Shown: positions 46,281-59,039, counted from the stretch's first letter. The stretch: DNA of 64,000 nt from Guyanagaster necrorhizus (GCF_019112545.1 NW_025064893.1:540987-604986), one strand, 5' to 3'. The notes: generated by a model from the sequence alone, not told the origin. A program made the numbers and translations.

Positions 46281-47842
46281 ATGTTGCTGTACCCTCTTGT
46301 GCTCTCTGCGATTTGCTTTTCTGCTTCCGCGTTGGCCAACCTTCAAGATGCTCAGATCGTTTTGGGCCTTGACAGCGCGAATTCTACTCAAAGTGCCCCT
46401 CACTGGGTCGTGTATGGCGACAAGTACGAGTCGGGAGTGACTGGTCCTCCCACAGCGGACGCTGTTGAGGTATGCACCTACTCCTGGAATACTACACGTC
46501 CTTCGCCACTGACAGAATGATAGGGCTACAATGTCTTGTAAGTTCGAACAAGACTTTTGTTCCGCACATAGCTGACAAGCTCTGTTGAAGCATCCTCTCG
46601 TTCCTTCTCACGGAGGGGGCATGGGACAAGGTAGCTCGCTATCATAAACCGTCTCTTTTGATTATTCAGATTTTTTAGGCCTACGAATGGACTACGTTGA
46701 CAGCGGACGAGAGAACGGCTATCAAGTCCGAGTATGCTGCAGCCGGAATCAAACTTCTCGTGTCTGCATTCGGCTCTACGGATATTCCTACGACGTCAGG
46801 AGTCAATCCTAATACGACGGCTGCGACAATGGCTGCATGGGTTATCGAATACGGCCTGGATGGCATTGATGTCGACTACGAGGTGCGTATATGATTTTTT
46901 TCTGGAGGATTGTCTGCGCGATAACAACGATACAGGACACGGCTGCTATGAACGCTGGTACGGCTGAGGTAGGTTGGTCTGATTTTTTTGAACGTTGACG
47001 GTTTATTCGTCGTTTGAGGACAGGAATGGTTGATCAGCTTTACTTCTGAGCTTCGTGCATACTTGCCTCAGGATCAGTATATCGTCACTCACGCTCGTGA
47101 GTCATGTAATGTGCTTGCTCGGTGATTTCCCATGATAATATCGTTCCGCCAAGCCGTCGCTCCGTGGTGGGTTACCATTTCATTCCGAGCGTCAACCATA
47201 TACTCAGTTATAACACTCCTTCTTAGGTTCACGCCGAATAGTTATGTGGGCGGCGCGTATACCAAGGTGCACCAGGAAGTAGGCGATCTGATTGATTGGT
47301 ACAATATACAGGTTCGGTTTAAAGCCTTCTTCTTTGCCGCGATATTCATTCATGCCGTTTTAGTTCTACAACCGTAAGGGGCCGATTACAATTGGCCTCA
47401 CAGGGGATCTAAATTTATCACAGAAGGAGCTACGGAGTACACCGACTGTGATGGCTTGCTCACCGCTTCGTCGAGTACATGGCCAGAGACCGCGTTATTC
47501 CAGATCGCCAACAATAGTGTCGATCTTTCGAAGCTGGTTATTGGAAAGCCCGCCACATCGAGCGACGCGACCAATGGCTATATGGACACCTCGACGTTGG
47601 CCACTTGCTTGGAAACCGCTAAGAACGATGGTTGGGGTACGTGTAAAAATCAATCTTGTGTCGAAACTTGGATGAATTGTTCATTATGCTCCGTCATAGA
47701 TGGTGGCGCGATGGTCTGGCAGGTGCGATGTTTCCTTCCATCCATGCCAGTGTCTCATTTAACATATCGCTTACTGCACTAGTACCCTAATGCCGATGCC
47801 TCGTGGATCTCTACGGTTCGTTCGCTCTCTTGGCCTGTTTGA
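46281..47842 (+). CDS. GH18 chitinase-like secreted glycosidase, 318 aa
   Basis: Twelve exons: 46281-46469, 46524-46537, 46591-46630, 46679-46882, 46936-46968, 47024-47096, 47154-47166, 47227-47311, 47363-47372, 47424-47636, 47700-47722 and 47783-47842; the frame closes exactly to 319 codons. Signal peptide (LLYPLVLSAICFSASA). The catalytic GH18 signature DxxDxDxE is present as LDGIDVDYE (Glu about residue 149), followed by the expected VAPW and GAMVWQYP segments on later strands. GH18 enzymes hydrolyse chitin or the chitobiose core of N-glycans. The short length and absence of a binding module fit a compact fungal type. Exons of 10, 13 and 14 nt are unusual. Confidence 0.9.
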
Positions 47843-47929
47843 CGGGTAATGGTTCTTCTACACGTGTAACCGCGATTGTCTACGTCCCTGCGTCCCGCAC
47901 AGTAATAATAGTATTTAAGAATTTTTCAC

Positions 47930-48000
47930 TGGTGAACATTTCAGACACTGGTAAGAGGAAAACCGAAAGAAACGAGACGGATTGCTCACCATATGAAAGC
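47930..48000 (+). repeat. Remnant of SSPIE-family 3' flank
   Basis: AACATTTCAGACACTGGTAAGAGG to CACCATATGAAAG matches 55695-55757 (the 3' flank of the partial SSPIE copy) in the same orientation. It therefore marks a duplication junction directly upstream of kinase copy 1. Confidence 0.6.
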
Positions 48001-48041
48001 ACGATTGGAGCTTCGTTGCGTCGGAACTTACCTCGACTATC

Positions 48042-49389
48042 ATGTCTAGGAAAGACCTGCCCCCCCCCCCCAAATCTTGGGTTCATGAAATGCAAAAAAT
48101 GTGGAGGCAACACCAGCCGTTTCCGACTTCGTCCCAAGTTTGATCCCGGCTGGAAGCCATCTACGAGATGTTTCAGAGCGGGGAAAGGGCGCTTCATTCT
48201 GTCAGTGATTCAATTCGCTGGCTTTCATTTGACTCATACTCACTGAATACTAATCACCTTATGTTATAGACGCAACGCGAATCCGAGACGGGAGGCAGGC
48301 GATGCTAAGACAAGTCTCCCAAGTCTGAATTTCGGTTAGAAGTCGAGTTATCTGTCGTTCTTTCTTCACCTCCGCTTTCAGAGGATCTGAATATTTACTG
48401 TGTACCGATCTACGACGTATTACAGTCCCCATATGACCCGGACTTCGAGGTCCTCGTCATGCCTCGGCTGCGCCAGTTTTATTCGCCCAGTTTCGACACC
48501 GTTGGGGAACTCATAGAGTGCTTTCGACAAGTTCTGGATGTATGGTTCACCTTGATCCACTATAATTTACTGTTTTTTCAATGAATATGTATACAGGGTG
48601 TTGAATTTCTGCATCGCCATTTCGTTGCTCACCGATGGAATCAGTTTTTCCGGGTGGTCATTTCTGCGCTAAGACAAATTGATAGGGATGTGACCATTTT
48701 GAACATCATGCTCGATGCCAGCGAACTCTATCCGAAGGGGTTTCATCCTGCCACGCCGTGGATGAATGCGACTTATACCGGATCGGCGAAACACATCACT
48801 CGCACAGAGTGCTGGTCCTGCTATTTTATAATTGATTTTGGAGTGGCCCGTCGTTATGTACCTCCAGAGATACCATAGGAGCCCGTCTCGAACTGCGGCA
48901 ATCGTTATGTTCCGGAATACAAGGGGTCAAAAAAGGGTGACCGTTGCAATCCGTTTCCCACAGGTATATTTTGCTTTGGGAAACATGTTGGAGGAATACT
49001 TCTGCGTGGTCGGTAAACATTTATTGGTTGTTGGTGTTCATTGCTTTTTTAAATTAGCACAAGCACCCACCACTGCAGTTCCTTGTCCCTCTTGTTGATA
49101 TGATTCAAAAAGGACCGTCTTTACGACCTACTCTAAGTGAGGTTGTGCTCCGCTTTACCACAAATCTGGACGGGGTATCAATTGCGCAAACTCGCCACTC
49201 CTGGAAACAATGCTTTCTTCCAGAGCGGGTGGCAGCTGAGGCATATTGTTACCTTGCAACCCACCCCTTCCCATTTTGAGATTTCCAATATCTCGAGCAG
49301 TTGATCACCACCTCAGGCCCTTCTAAACCCTTACTCCAAGCGCAGCTCTGCTTGACAAAGCGCGGCGAAGTTTAGAAGGTACCGACTAA
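48042..49389 (+). pseudogene. Agaricomycete kinase-like protein, copy 1 (broken)
   Basis: Same gene as copy 2 at 59040-60396. Recognisable pieces: DATRIRDGRQ, the CVPIYDVLQSPYDPDFE block (CTGTGTACCGATC..), SFDTVGELIECFRQVLD (kept here, deleted in copy 2), VTILNIMLDASELYPKGFHP as catalytic loop, and YFIIDFGVARRY as the DFG segment. Lesions: a 12-C run near 48060-48071 changes frame; a 17-nt deletion after CACCAGCC; a GT to AT change at the donor inside the HRD codons (48634-48635); TAG in place of Tyr after PPEIP (48877-48879). The tail-to-tail neighbour is the SSPIE-family gene, 396 nt away. Confidence 0.85.
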
Positions 49390-49784
49390 AGAAACTTGCG
49401 TCTCTTTTACCATCCAGAAAATATTATTATGCAAACATAAATTAGCACCGGCGCGAAGAGTTGTATTGGCAAGACTCGGTAAACCTAACCCGATGGACAC
49501 TCGGAATCCCAGCCCTCAGCGGCCGACACACCGGGTTTTCGAGTCTAGTAATCCCGGCCATCTTGAAATGCAAGCGGAAAGATACAAAAAGCATTTACTC
49601 AGTCTTATGTTTCGTTCGAACCATAGACATCGTTCGATCGCTCTCTTGGCCAGGGTAATGGTCTTTGTTCTTCTAGGCATGCGCCTACCTCCCCTCCATA
49701 GCATGTAATACTGGTATTGTATATACACGTATTGTTAAGGGGAAATCTGACACCATGAATTTCGCACCTGAACATGACGTATAC

Positions 49785-52700
49785 CTAAGATGACAAATGT
49801 AAATTTTCTAGCCCCTCTGCCACTTTCTCCAACTTCGATTTCGACCCTGCATTTTCTGTCGCTTTGGGAGGTGGAGGTCGCGGCGTCTGAGCAGACTTCC
49901 ACCATCCCCAATCTATGTGAACTTCAACTTTATCTGGGTCCAGGCCATCCTCCTTTGCCTGTGCCTTAGCCGCTCGCAGCTTCTCCTCCGCCATCGTTGC
50001 CATCTCTTGTGCTGCCTTGTTTGCTGCTTTGATTTGGGCTGGGTTTTCCTTAAAGTGATCAACATAATAATCTCTGAGGCGAAGGAGGAATGTTGCGAAG
50101 TGGAACACTTCTATGGGCGACGATATATCAAATCGCTGTACTGATCGGTCAACAAGGTAGACTTTCTGTACAAAGCGATTAGATGGCAAATCTCGAATCG
50201 GAAAATAAACATACCTCAGCGGTTTCGCTGTGCCACGCCATTAACACCACACCGTCATTGCCGTTTGTGGCGAGTGCAAACACGGGCAGTCCGGTTATAC
50301 CATGAGCTTGAAGCAACCTGACGGCAGCGTCTACATAAGCCCTGGCCTGATTCAACGGCTTCGCTGCATCGTCAAGGGGCCTCTTATGTTCAACCACAAG
50401 GATGGCAAAGAGAATTTTACCAAAAATTTCTGCAGGAACAGCCTTGCCGATCTTTTCGATCTTTTCGTACAGCTGCTGAATGTCGGTACTTCTCTTCCCA
50501 TCACTTCCCACCATGCAGCCAGTCTCGGAGAACGCAGTTAAGAATGAATTGTTAGAGGATTTCCTTTCGACCTTGAAAGTATTGAGGGTGACAGGTTCAT
50601 CTGTAGATCCTTCGGAAGATACAGGCTGCTCCTCGTCTGAGCGGGGCGGCGGAATGGCCGCTCGCTGAGAGGAAGGAAGTAGCAAAATCTGGCCATCACG
50701 TTCCTCCTCTTCCTGAGACTTGGGAAACAGACCCGGACCATCATCTTTCAGTACGGTGATGAATTCAGGTATCTTGCAGTCCGTACTAGGCAACGAGAGC
50801 TCATCAGCGGTAAGAACCACGACTGCATCACATATTCCTGTGTGTGGTTCGCTGCTGGCGCGATGAACAATGGCTTCGGGTCCCCGCGCAGTTTCTGGGA
50901 AAAGATGAGGTGTTTGCTGTAAGAAATAGAGGGCGACATTTAGAGCTGCGTGTTCTTGAATATCGATAACGTCCGGATCCGTGTGATTGCCTGAAAAGGT
51001 ACTGGCGATAAGAGAAGCTTTACAGAGATTATAATAGTCCTTCGCTCGATCGATCGCACTAGCTCGGATGTCCTCGATGCTTTTGGAATGAAGTTCATCG
51101 ACAAGGCGATTGCGAGAAAGCAAAATAGTTCGCTCAAATCTATAAAACCTTTACGTCGACTGTTGTGAGGTATAAAATAAATATAACTTACAGTGGTCTC
51201 ACGTGAATAGCGTCGGAATCGATGCTGTTCAAAACATGGAACAGCAGTGTATCCCATTGTAGACGAGATTCTGCTTCGTTGACAGACTTGCGCTGCCCAC
51301 GTGAAAACGCTCCAAGGGTCACCCAGAAGAATAGTGATAGACGTTCAGACACGGCTGTCTGATGCGAAGGGTTTATTTTTTGGACGTTGCTCTCCGGCAA
51401 TCTCTGTCGGACAGTCATGAGTTGCTCCCAGAAGCAATCATTGACGGCCTCAAGATATGATCCTTCGACTACCGGTAACTGATCCTGAAGAAGTGGTTGA
51501 TAGTCTGAGACAGTCAGGTCGGTCATCTATACGCACGATACTTTGCCATTCCGGGTCCACAAAACAAGTCAGAGATTCGTATAGTTTCGTATACTCATTA
51601 ACGTGTTGTTGGTTCTTGAATTTGTCAATGTCCGGTATTATCGCGGCTCTCACGGAGAAGATATATCTGTCGTAGTTATAAGTCGTAATGGAGAGTGGCA
51701 TCGTCAGCCCAATTCCATTTCCAACTTTGCCAGCGAATCTAGTGCAAATAAAGTCAGAGATCAAAAGGGAATTGAAGTGATGACTGACCTTGAGCAGGAA
51801 TAAATCGAGATCGAAGCTGACTGAACTCTATGCACACTGTTAGAACGTACTAAATTAGTCAAGGAAAACTCATTACGAGTTGTTTCTGCATACATATCGT
51901 TCGTCAGCTTTTGGTGGTTTCAAAGGATAAGACATACAACGACGGGGCATTCAATCCAGAAAGCTTAGATCTATCATTGATCTGTTGGCAGCCGCAGCAA
52001 AACTGTAGAGGATACACGTACTTCGGAGCTGAACTTCTACGCTAAGAAGTTAACAGTGATCTCATTGTTAGAAGTGGTCAAACTCACGTAGATGTGGTCA
52101 TTGAACCTTTCCTGGAACCATGCTTATCATTTTTGCTCTGAGTCGGAATCATGGCTTCAGTAGGAATACTATGTCTATCCAGAAAAGACAGATCAGGCAT
52201 TTGTAGTCAGTGCAAAGATCACATATACACACAGCTGCCTCCCATGAACAGGCTTCTTCCTGGACTCATTTGGATCTAACATTGGTACATGATGGAATTG
52301 CTGTGTCGGAGGGGGTGTAACAGGATATGGTGATGGGTCGTCGTCAGTACTATCAGATAATCAGAAAATGATATTGAAAGTCAGCCTATTGCATCCACGC
52401 ACTCAACACTGCTTGTTCTCAAACTCCGAATCCAGGTGGCAACAACTTCTTCTCCTCTTTTCTCCCAATCAGAAAGATGTGAAGGATCAATAAGATCAGA
52501 TCTCCAGGAAATCGGAGTATTGGCAGGCATGCAGGGTTTGCGACATTCCAGTACAATCTTATCATAATGATCATGAAGCTCAATGATAAATTGCGCAAAT
52601 GCAAGGGCAGAAATAGGATCGGTCAGATTGAAGACACCACTGGCCACACAAGGCACATCAGAGTAGGCAATATGTACCATTGGCTACTACATAATTAGCA

Positions 52701-53814
52701 TGACAATGAACAGAGAGTCAACCAGTAACTCACCAAGTCATCAGACATGTCATCGTCTGGAGACTCTGAATCACCATCCACATCAGGTGGATTTGTCCAC
52801 CCCAGAATGACCTGGGCCGAAAATCCATCCTGGGTGAGAATTACACCCACGACAGGTTCTTCAATCCCCCAAACACGTCGTTGGTAGGCCACACTAGCAA
52901 CGAGAGCCACAATGTTCCCCCTATCTGCAATACAGATAACAGGAAGAACCGCATCCGTACGACGTCCTTTACCTGGAAGAACGTGTGCCTGAAACGACAT
53001 ATCAAGGGACCTAGTACTGGAAGACGGCGAAAGGTTGCGACATGGCCACTCTTCCGACTCTGAGAGATCACCAAACGGAGCGCTGCCTGGCTCATCGAAT
53101 ATGTTTCCCCCAAATGCATGGTCCGATTCGGGTGAAAAAGTCCGTGTATCAGGTTCAACCTCAGAGGCATCACTGTCACTGACACGATCTGAGCCTTCTT
53201 CGTCTGCGAGAACTACGCCTGGTTCTAAAGGATCCTCTTTAGGATCATTGCTTTGGTGAGATAAGCTTTCCCCTGGAGCCGCGTCTGAGTGCGATGTAGA
53301 TAGTAGCGTATTCTCATAGAGAAAAGAAACAAGCATCAGAGCGTGTCCATCACAAACAGATTCCACAAAGTTTCTAGGAAGAATAAAAGGCGTGTCGTAA
53401 CTTCGTGAAGTGGATAAGAAGCGCGGATATCACAAGATATGACGCTACTTACTATATCTCGGCGTCATTAAAGCATGTATAGCACAATGCTCGGACTAGG
53501 GTGGACCAAATAGGCATGGTGAATGGGTGAGGGTCCTGTTGCATTCGTCGAAGCGATGACACTGTTTCTAGGATGATATCCAAAAAGCCCAGAAGTGGCT
53601 GCGACTCTGGTTCCACGGCTGAAAGGTCTGTCAGTGTAGCGCTTCCCAGTTGGTTGAAAAGGTCAGGGAACAAGGATGTCATTCGAGGGTATATTCTGGA
53701 AAACTCAAAACGAGGCACCGACTTTGAGAGGAATCTAGAAATCTGGTGGACTTCTACAGGCCAGTGCGAGTCCAAGGCAACATGGTGCAACTTGAGAGCT
53801 GCTGTCGCAGGCAT
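49785..53814 (-). CDS. SSPIE-family large protein of unknown function, most complete copy
   Basis: A minus-strand multi-exon gene of roughly 1,000 codons. First exon 53453-53814. Then an acidic Ser/Asp-rich stretch leads into VAYQRRVWGIEEPVVGVIL (52.7-53.4 kb), GVFNLTDPISALAFAQFII (about 52.4-52.68), a Pro/Ser linker (52.1-52.38), a middle part with VNDCFWEQL and LQWDTLLFHVL (51.2-51.76), a long exon 50215-51139 with EIFGKILFAILVVEHKRP and PVFALATNGNDGVVLMAW, and a last exon 49785-50165 with VYLVDRSVQRFDISSPIEVF and a charged helix. Introns are 37-56 nt where read. I could not confirm every junction (one near 52.4 kb is unclear), so a lesion is possible. I know no function; no enzyme motif seen. 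Confidence 0.65.
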
Positions 53815-55690
53815 AGAAGTGGTTGGAGAGGTGCAACAGCAAAGGAGTCAACAGGATCGTTTGAAAAGCAACGTAGCCGAAGCTCCAGGGTATGGCTACT
53901 GACAGAAGAGTGGAACGTCGACGACAAAGTGATGACAAGTTATTAGCAGCAGTTGTAAGAGATTGCAACGGCCCGCTTGTTGAACACGTGCTCCTGAGGG
54001 CAGGTTGATACGTGATCGTGTCGCTACTTGCCGATTCCTCTGTGAGTCTACCTAATCTTACTCTCCTAAAAACGTAAGAAGAAAAAATCTGACCTTGTAC
54101 AGTGATTGGGATGACGCTGTTTTATGGATTTCGATACAATTTGACGTGCACGTTGAGATGCTCGCGTGTCAGATACGTTATGGACGACGGCCATTTTATT
54201 CTATGCTTTTCAACAAGTACATGCGACCATGCCTCAACACTGTGCAGGACAATTTAACTCGCCTAGTTGGATGTCCTTCAGACTCTTCAAGCTCCTTGAG
54301 ACTCATAGGATACCCCTTGCTTTTCTCTCTGGACCTTGTTTGCCTTGGCCAGGCCGACAAGGCGAAAAGGGCAGTGATGGAATACTGTTCTGTCACCGAA
54401 CCCAGGAAGCTGCTCTCAGGCTACTTTACGGAGCTGACTCCGCGATTCTCAGTCACAGCAATTAAATAATATAAGTTGGATTATCCTTCGTGTCAAAGGT
54501 TAGTTTCCTTGTACAACTACATTCTTCTATCTCCGAATACTGTGTTTATCTGTGTCTACTTGACAACTTGAAATGTTTAATGGAAACATTTCTTGACAAC
54601 AAAACTCTTGAAGATATACAACTTGTGAGTTCTTCAAGCTTCAAGTCTCGCAAAACGATAACCGTTCCAGGAATTGATAAAAGAATAAAAATCACCTCGA
54701 CGGCTTTCACAAGTGTCACAACATGAGTGGAATTGCTCTACAGATGCTGGCGGTGTCTCTGGATGAAACAAGCTGTTCATTTGTTGTTGAAGTCTGAGAC
54801 AGATAGCGTGCCGTGAAGAGTATGTCTATGAACGTTTGTCGAGAGAGTAGCCGCGTAAGGCCTTGACGTCTCGACTTTCATCCATAATGGCAGCCTCTTT
54901 GGGAGACTATTGAGCCTGATATAGTGCTCTCTCATGGGCGAAGCTGAAAATAATGAGATAGATGATTCATGTTTTCTGATAAAAGATGAAGAGACTAACG
55001 TTGGAATCAGCCCACAGTTGATATGCGGTAACTTTCTGACTTGAAGGTGCTGCATCGTGGTAGGATCATGAATGATGAAACGTGGGTGACATTGGCGTTA
55101 AGCAAGCAGATGGATACGAACTCTTCGCTATCACCCTCCAAGTTATACAGTTCGCTCTATTCTCCGCCTTCTGCAAAGGTTCATTCCAGGCCCTTATATA
55201 CCTCCTAGGCATCCCAACACTTGATGTAGATGCTCTGCTTATACAATATCACGCCATTGCTGGAGGAAACGGTCGAAGGCCCAGAGATCGGTGGCCGAGA
55301 GAGCCGAATGTTCACGTGTTTTTCTACAAAGACTCATGACGGGCGACGTAGAGACATGATATGCTACGTTACCTGCATATCCCAGCATTGCATGCGTTAA
55401 ACAGTTGCTATTGGTATGGGTAGGTAGTCATTTTCCTGTCCGCTGCTTTCTATCCTCACCCATCTCGACACTTGCTGTGGTCCCAGAATCTTAAAAGCCT
55501 CTTTTTTCATTTCTTCGCATGCTATTTGGCCCAGAATTGTCGGAAAACGATGCGAGGAGCCTGGCGAAATTGGCATCAATGAGTCGCTTCGAAAGGTTCG
55601 ACATGTAGAGGAGCCACATGACCACCAGCTTCGATGACAGTGTGTAATTTTATGTAGGAGATACCTCTGGTATGCGAAAGGGTTTCAAGT
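53815..55690. other. Intergenic, no gene recognised
   Basis: Several open stretches (for example 54095-54469 plus) show no motif. It separates the complete SSPIE gene from the partial duplicate. Confidence 0.45.
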
Positions 55691-55694
55691 TGGA

Positions 55695-56700
55695 AATGTT
55701 CCAGACACTGGGAAGAGAAAATAAAAAACATGCGACAGATTGCAAACCATATGAAGTATACCTAAGGTGACAAATGTAAATTTCCTAGATCCTATGCTGC
55801 TTTCTCCAACTGTGATTTCAACCCTTCCTTTCCCAACTCTTTGAGATGCGAAGGTCACTGTGTCTGAGCGGATTTCCACCATCCCCAGCCTATGTGGACT
55901 TCGACTTTATCTGGGTCCAGGCCATCCTCCTTTGCCTGTGCCTTAGCCGCTCGCAGCTTCTCCTCTGCCTTCATTGCCATCTCTTGTGCTGCCTTGTTCG
56001 CTGCTTCGGTCTGGTCCGGGTTCTCCTTGAAGTGATCAACATAATGATCTCTGAGGCGAAGGAGGAATGTTGCGAAGTGGAACACTTCTATGGGCGACGA
56101 TATATCAAATCGCTGTACTGATCGGTCAACAAGGTAGACTTTCTGTACAAAGCGATTAGATGGCAAATCTCGAATCGGAAAATAAACACACCTCAGCGGT
56201 TTCACTGTGCCACGCCATTAACACTACACCATCATTGCCGTTTGTGGCGAGTGCAAACACGGGCAGTCCGGTTATACCATGAGCTTGAAGCAACCTGACG
56301 GCAGCGTCTACATAAGCCCTGGCCTGATTCAATGGCTTCGCTGCATTATCAAGGGGCCTCTTATGTTCAACCACAAGGATGGCAAAGAGAATTTTACCAA
56401 AAATTTCTGCAGGAACAGCCTTGCCGATCTTTTCGATCTTTTCGTACAGCTGCTGAATGTCGGTGCTTCTCTTCCCATCACTTCCTACCATGCAGCCAGT
56501 CTCGGAGAACGCAGTTAAAAATGAATTGCTAGAGGATTTCCTTTCGACCTTGAAAGTATTGAGGGTGACAGGTTCACCTGTAGATCCTTCGGAAGATACA
56601 GGCTGCTCCTCGTCTGAGCGGGGCGGCGGAATGGCCGCTCGCTGAGAGGAAGGAAGTAGCAAAACCTGGCCATCACGTTCCTCCTCCTCCTGAGGCTTCG
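55695..56700 (-). pseudogene. SSPIE-family partial duplicate (last two exons only)
   Basis: Nearly identical to 49760-50720 on the same strand, including the intron with its ACATAC/CACACC donor region. Similarity ends abruptly near 56700, where a different gene begins. In the last exon a TGA replaces the CGA codon of the complete copy (55855-55857), and the final tail is diverged. Only about 270 codons remain and there is no start, so this is a truncated copy. Confidence 0.85.
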
Positions 56701-56718
56701 GAATCCAAGCAAGTTCTA

Positions 56719-57935
56719 CTACTCTTGCTCTACATGTCGCTTCTTTGCAGACTTCTTAGATCTGAATTGCATGGCGATTGGAGTTAGACGTTGTATGTGT
56801 GTGATATCAGATCACAGCTTACTTGTTAAGCTGAGGATCAACAGAGGGGTTGGAGAGACCGGCTATTGCACTTTGGTCATTGCTGGGCCGCCTCAGATGA
56901 TGAGCGACTTTGGCATGGTTAGACCCAGCCGTGGCAGGAGTGGATGTATGGTGGTGCGACTGCTCCTCCACCGTAGGAAGGTGACCGTGACCATGGCTTT
57001 GAAAGGATGTTAGTGGAGCAAGCGAACATGAGAAGCTCTGAACACACTCAGATGAGTCACTTCCCTCTTCATAGTCGATACCATGGAAAGTGAAATTCAG
57101 CAGACTTATATGGATATAGGACTTAAAGACCAACTGGGTGCGACCGCCACCATACGTGCTATTATCTGAACTAAAACGCCTAACAGCCCCAGAAAGTCAA
57201 GGTACGATGACGCCGTAGAGCATGGTCCATGACTCACTGAGTGGAGCCACTATGGTAAGTCCCGCAGTCGCTATGAATATCAGAGTCGGTGCTATTGAAA
57301 GATTGTAAATGCTACGCCGACGGGTAAAAAGCCGAAATGACTATGTACTGACGACGTCCTTCCAGGATTCCCAAAGCTTGAGGTGTTTATCCTGATGGGA
57401 GATTAGTTGTAATTGTTACATTTACCCTGAAGAGGCTCTACCTGAGGAGGTAGTCGTTCCCGGATACCCCGTAGAGCTGCATCGAGCCTAGTCGATCAGT
57501 GTCCGTAACATAAAATAACCCTTACTTCTGAGAAGATCCTGCTGCGTAGCTGGAGCTGGAGCTACTAATGAAGTGTGAGAAGAAATTTTGAAAATTGTAG
57601 AGCCTGAAACAAGGCACCTACGTTAAAGGCGTTCCACTGTTGACATATACACCTTCCGTCAGGGTAGTACCTCCCCCATCGCTGGATCCAGAAAGCGTAT
57701 TTCCAGGATTCACCACGTGTAATGGCTTAGGCCGACAAGGCTGTTCAGGAAGAGCAGGGAGAGAGCGATTGTGGTCATACTCCATCACATTACCTGCCTT
57801 TGCCGTAGGTGATCGCGGTTCATGAGGCAAAGATTCTTGATATGGATCTTGCAGACGCTTACACGATCAATCGGCTAACGACAGAAGAAAGCACATACTC
57901 ATCAATAGTTGATAGAATTCCAGCCGCTTTCTCAT
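56719..57935 (-). CDS. Small single-span membrane protein, unknown function
   Basis: About eight exons: 57899-57935, 57622-57847, 57526-57564, 57442-57487, 57349-57391, about 57235-57291, 56823-57179 and 56719-56761. Frames close across all junctions if intron 6 uses the GTCATG donor at about 57234. The protein has a Pro-rich N-terminus (RSLPALPEQPC), a short helix (KLDAALRGIRERLPPQ, HLKLWESWKDVV), one membrane span (TLIFIATAGLTIVAPL), a region with NST and NFT glycosylation sites, a His/Gly-rich tail (SHGHGHLPTVEEQSHHH) and a basic C-terminus (KSKKSAKKRHVEQE). No family recognised. It lies intact between two decayed duplicates. Confidence 0.55.
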
Positions 57936-59039
57936 CTATGTGCTATATAAACCGATCAGCGATATCCAGAGATCCATCAAAGCTTTGGAAGGGGACTAAC
58001 TATACTCCGAAACTGATCTCTGAAAAAGATCTGATATAAATAAACGGGCGTCACCACTATGAAAGACATCCTCTAAGGGAATTCTGCCATTTCGACAGTC
58101 AATGGGGCAGTTTTCAGGCCTAAATTGACTCTCACTGTTTGTATCTTGCCCCTTGAACACGATGAGCATCTAACATGGACACCAAGATGAAGAGATTTAC
58201 AGTTAAAAGGAAGCGGGTCTTGGCCAGATGAGGCTGTGTTTATCTACGTGGTTCAATTAGAACTGATGGGATAGATAGATATCTAATGAATGCGCCTACC
58301 AGCGCAGTCCTTCGAACACCGTTTGCACTGTCTCGATATTGTCGCGATTTTACCAACGTTGCCACGTTAAGATTGGCTCGCTTCGGATTGTTCATTTGGC
58401 CATCCATTTCTTGTCTTTGTGTCACAGCTCTGCAGAAAGTTTCAGTGAGGACTATGAAGGAAATATTGATGACGATTTACTCTTCGTAAATGTATTGAAC
58501 TTGCTCTATAGCATCATTGTCCCATTTCTCATGCCTCGCATATTCTAGAGAAACAGATGCCAGCAAAGTGTTGCCGTTCTTAAAATTAGTGGTAGAAAGC
58601 AAAGATGGTTTAAGGTGTTCAGGATCCAACATGAGGCCTGAGGATATTTCGAAGCAAAATAACCGCCCTTGAATGGGACAAGCGTTATATAGCCTTTGAG
58701 CTGTGACGTAGTTGAAACGTATTTTACCTATATCTAACCAGATAGAAAACTGTCATAAAGCAGTCATGGGGAGTACACACTGGTCCCTCAAAAGCAAATT
58801 CCTGCAGCCAAGCTGTTGGGCCCCCGGCCTAATTCAGGAGCAATTTAGACAGCCATGCGGGCACCATGCATCATTATGCATGTGTTAAGATTACGCCATT
58901 GTTTGAGGCATTCCTAGCCTCAAAGAGAAGATGTGAAGTGGTCGATTTTGTTAGGTACACGATCATTGTACCATCGATCGGAGTTTTGAACTGCATCAAA
59001 CACGTGGCATCCAGTCGACTGAATATCACCCCGACTATC
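57936..59039. other. Intergenic, no gene recognised
   Basis: AT-rich with short ORFs only. The last about 150 bp is the upstream flank of kinase copy 2. Confidence 0.5.

Noticed and set aside
48061..48071. Poly-C run in kinase copy 1 as a sequencing error
   Set aside because: A homopolymer error is possible, but the copy also has a donor mutation, a deletion and a stop, so its pseudogene status does not depend on the run.
54095..54469. 124-codon plus-strand ORF
   Set aside because: Begins with a non-ATG-like context, has an overlapping ORF in another frame and no motif; probably chance.
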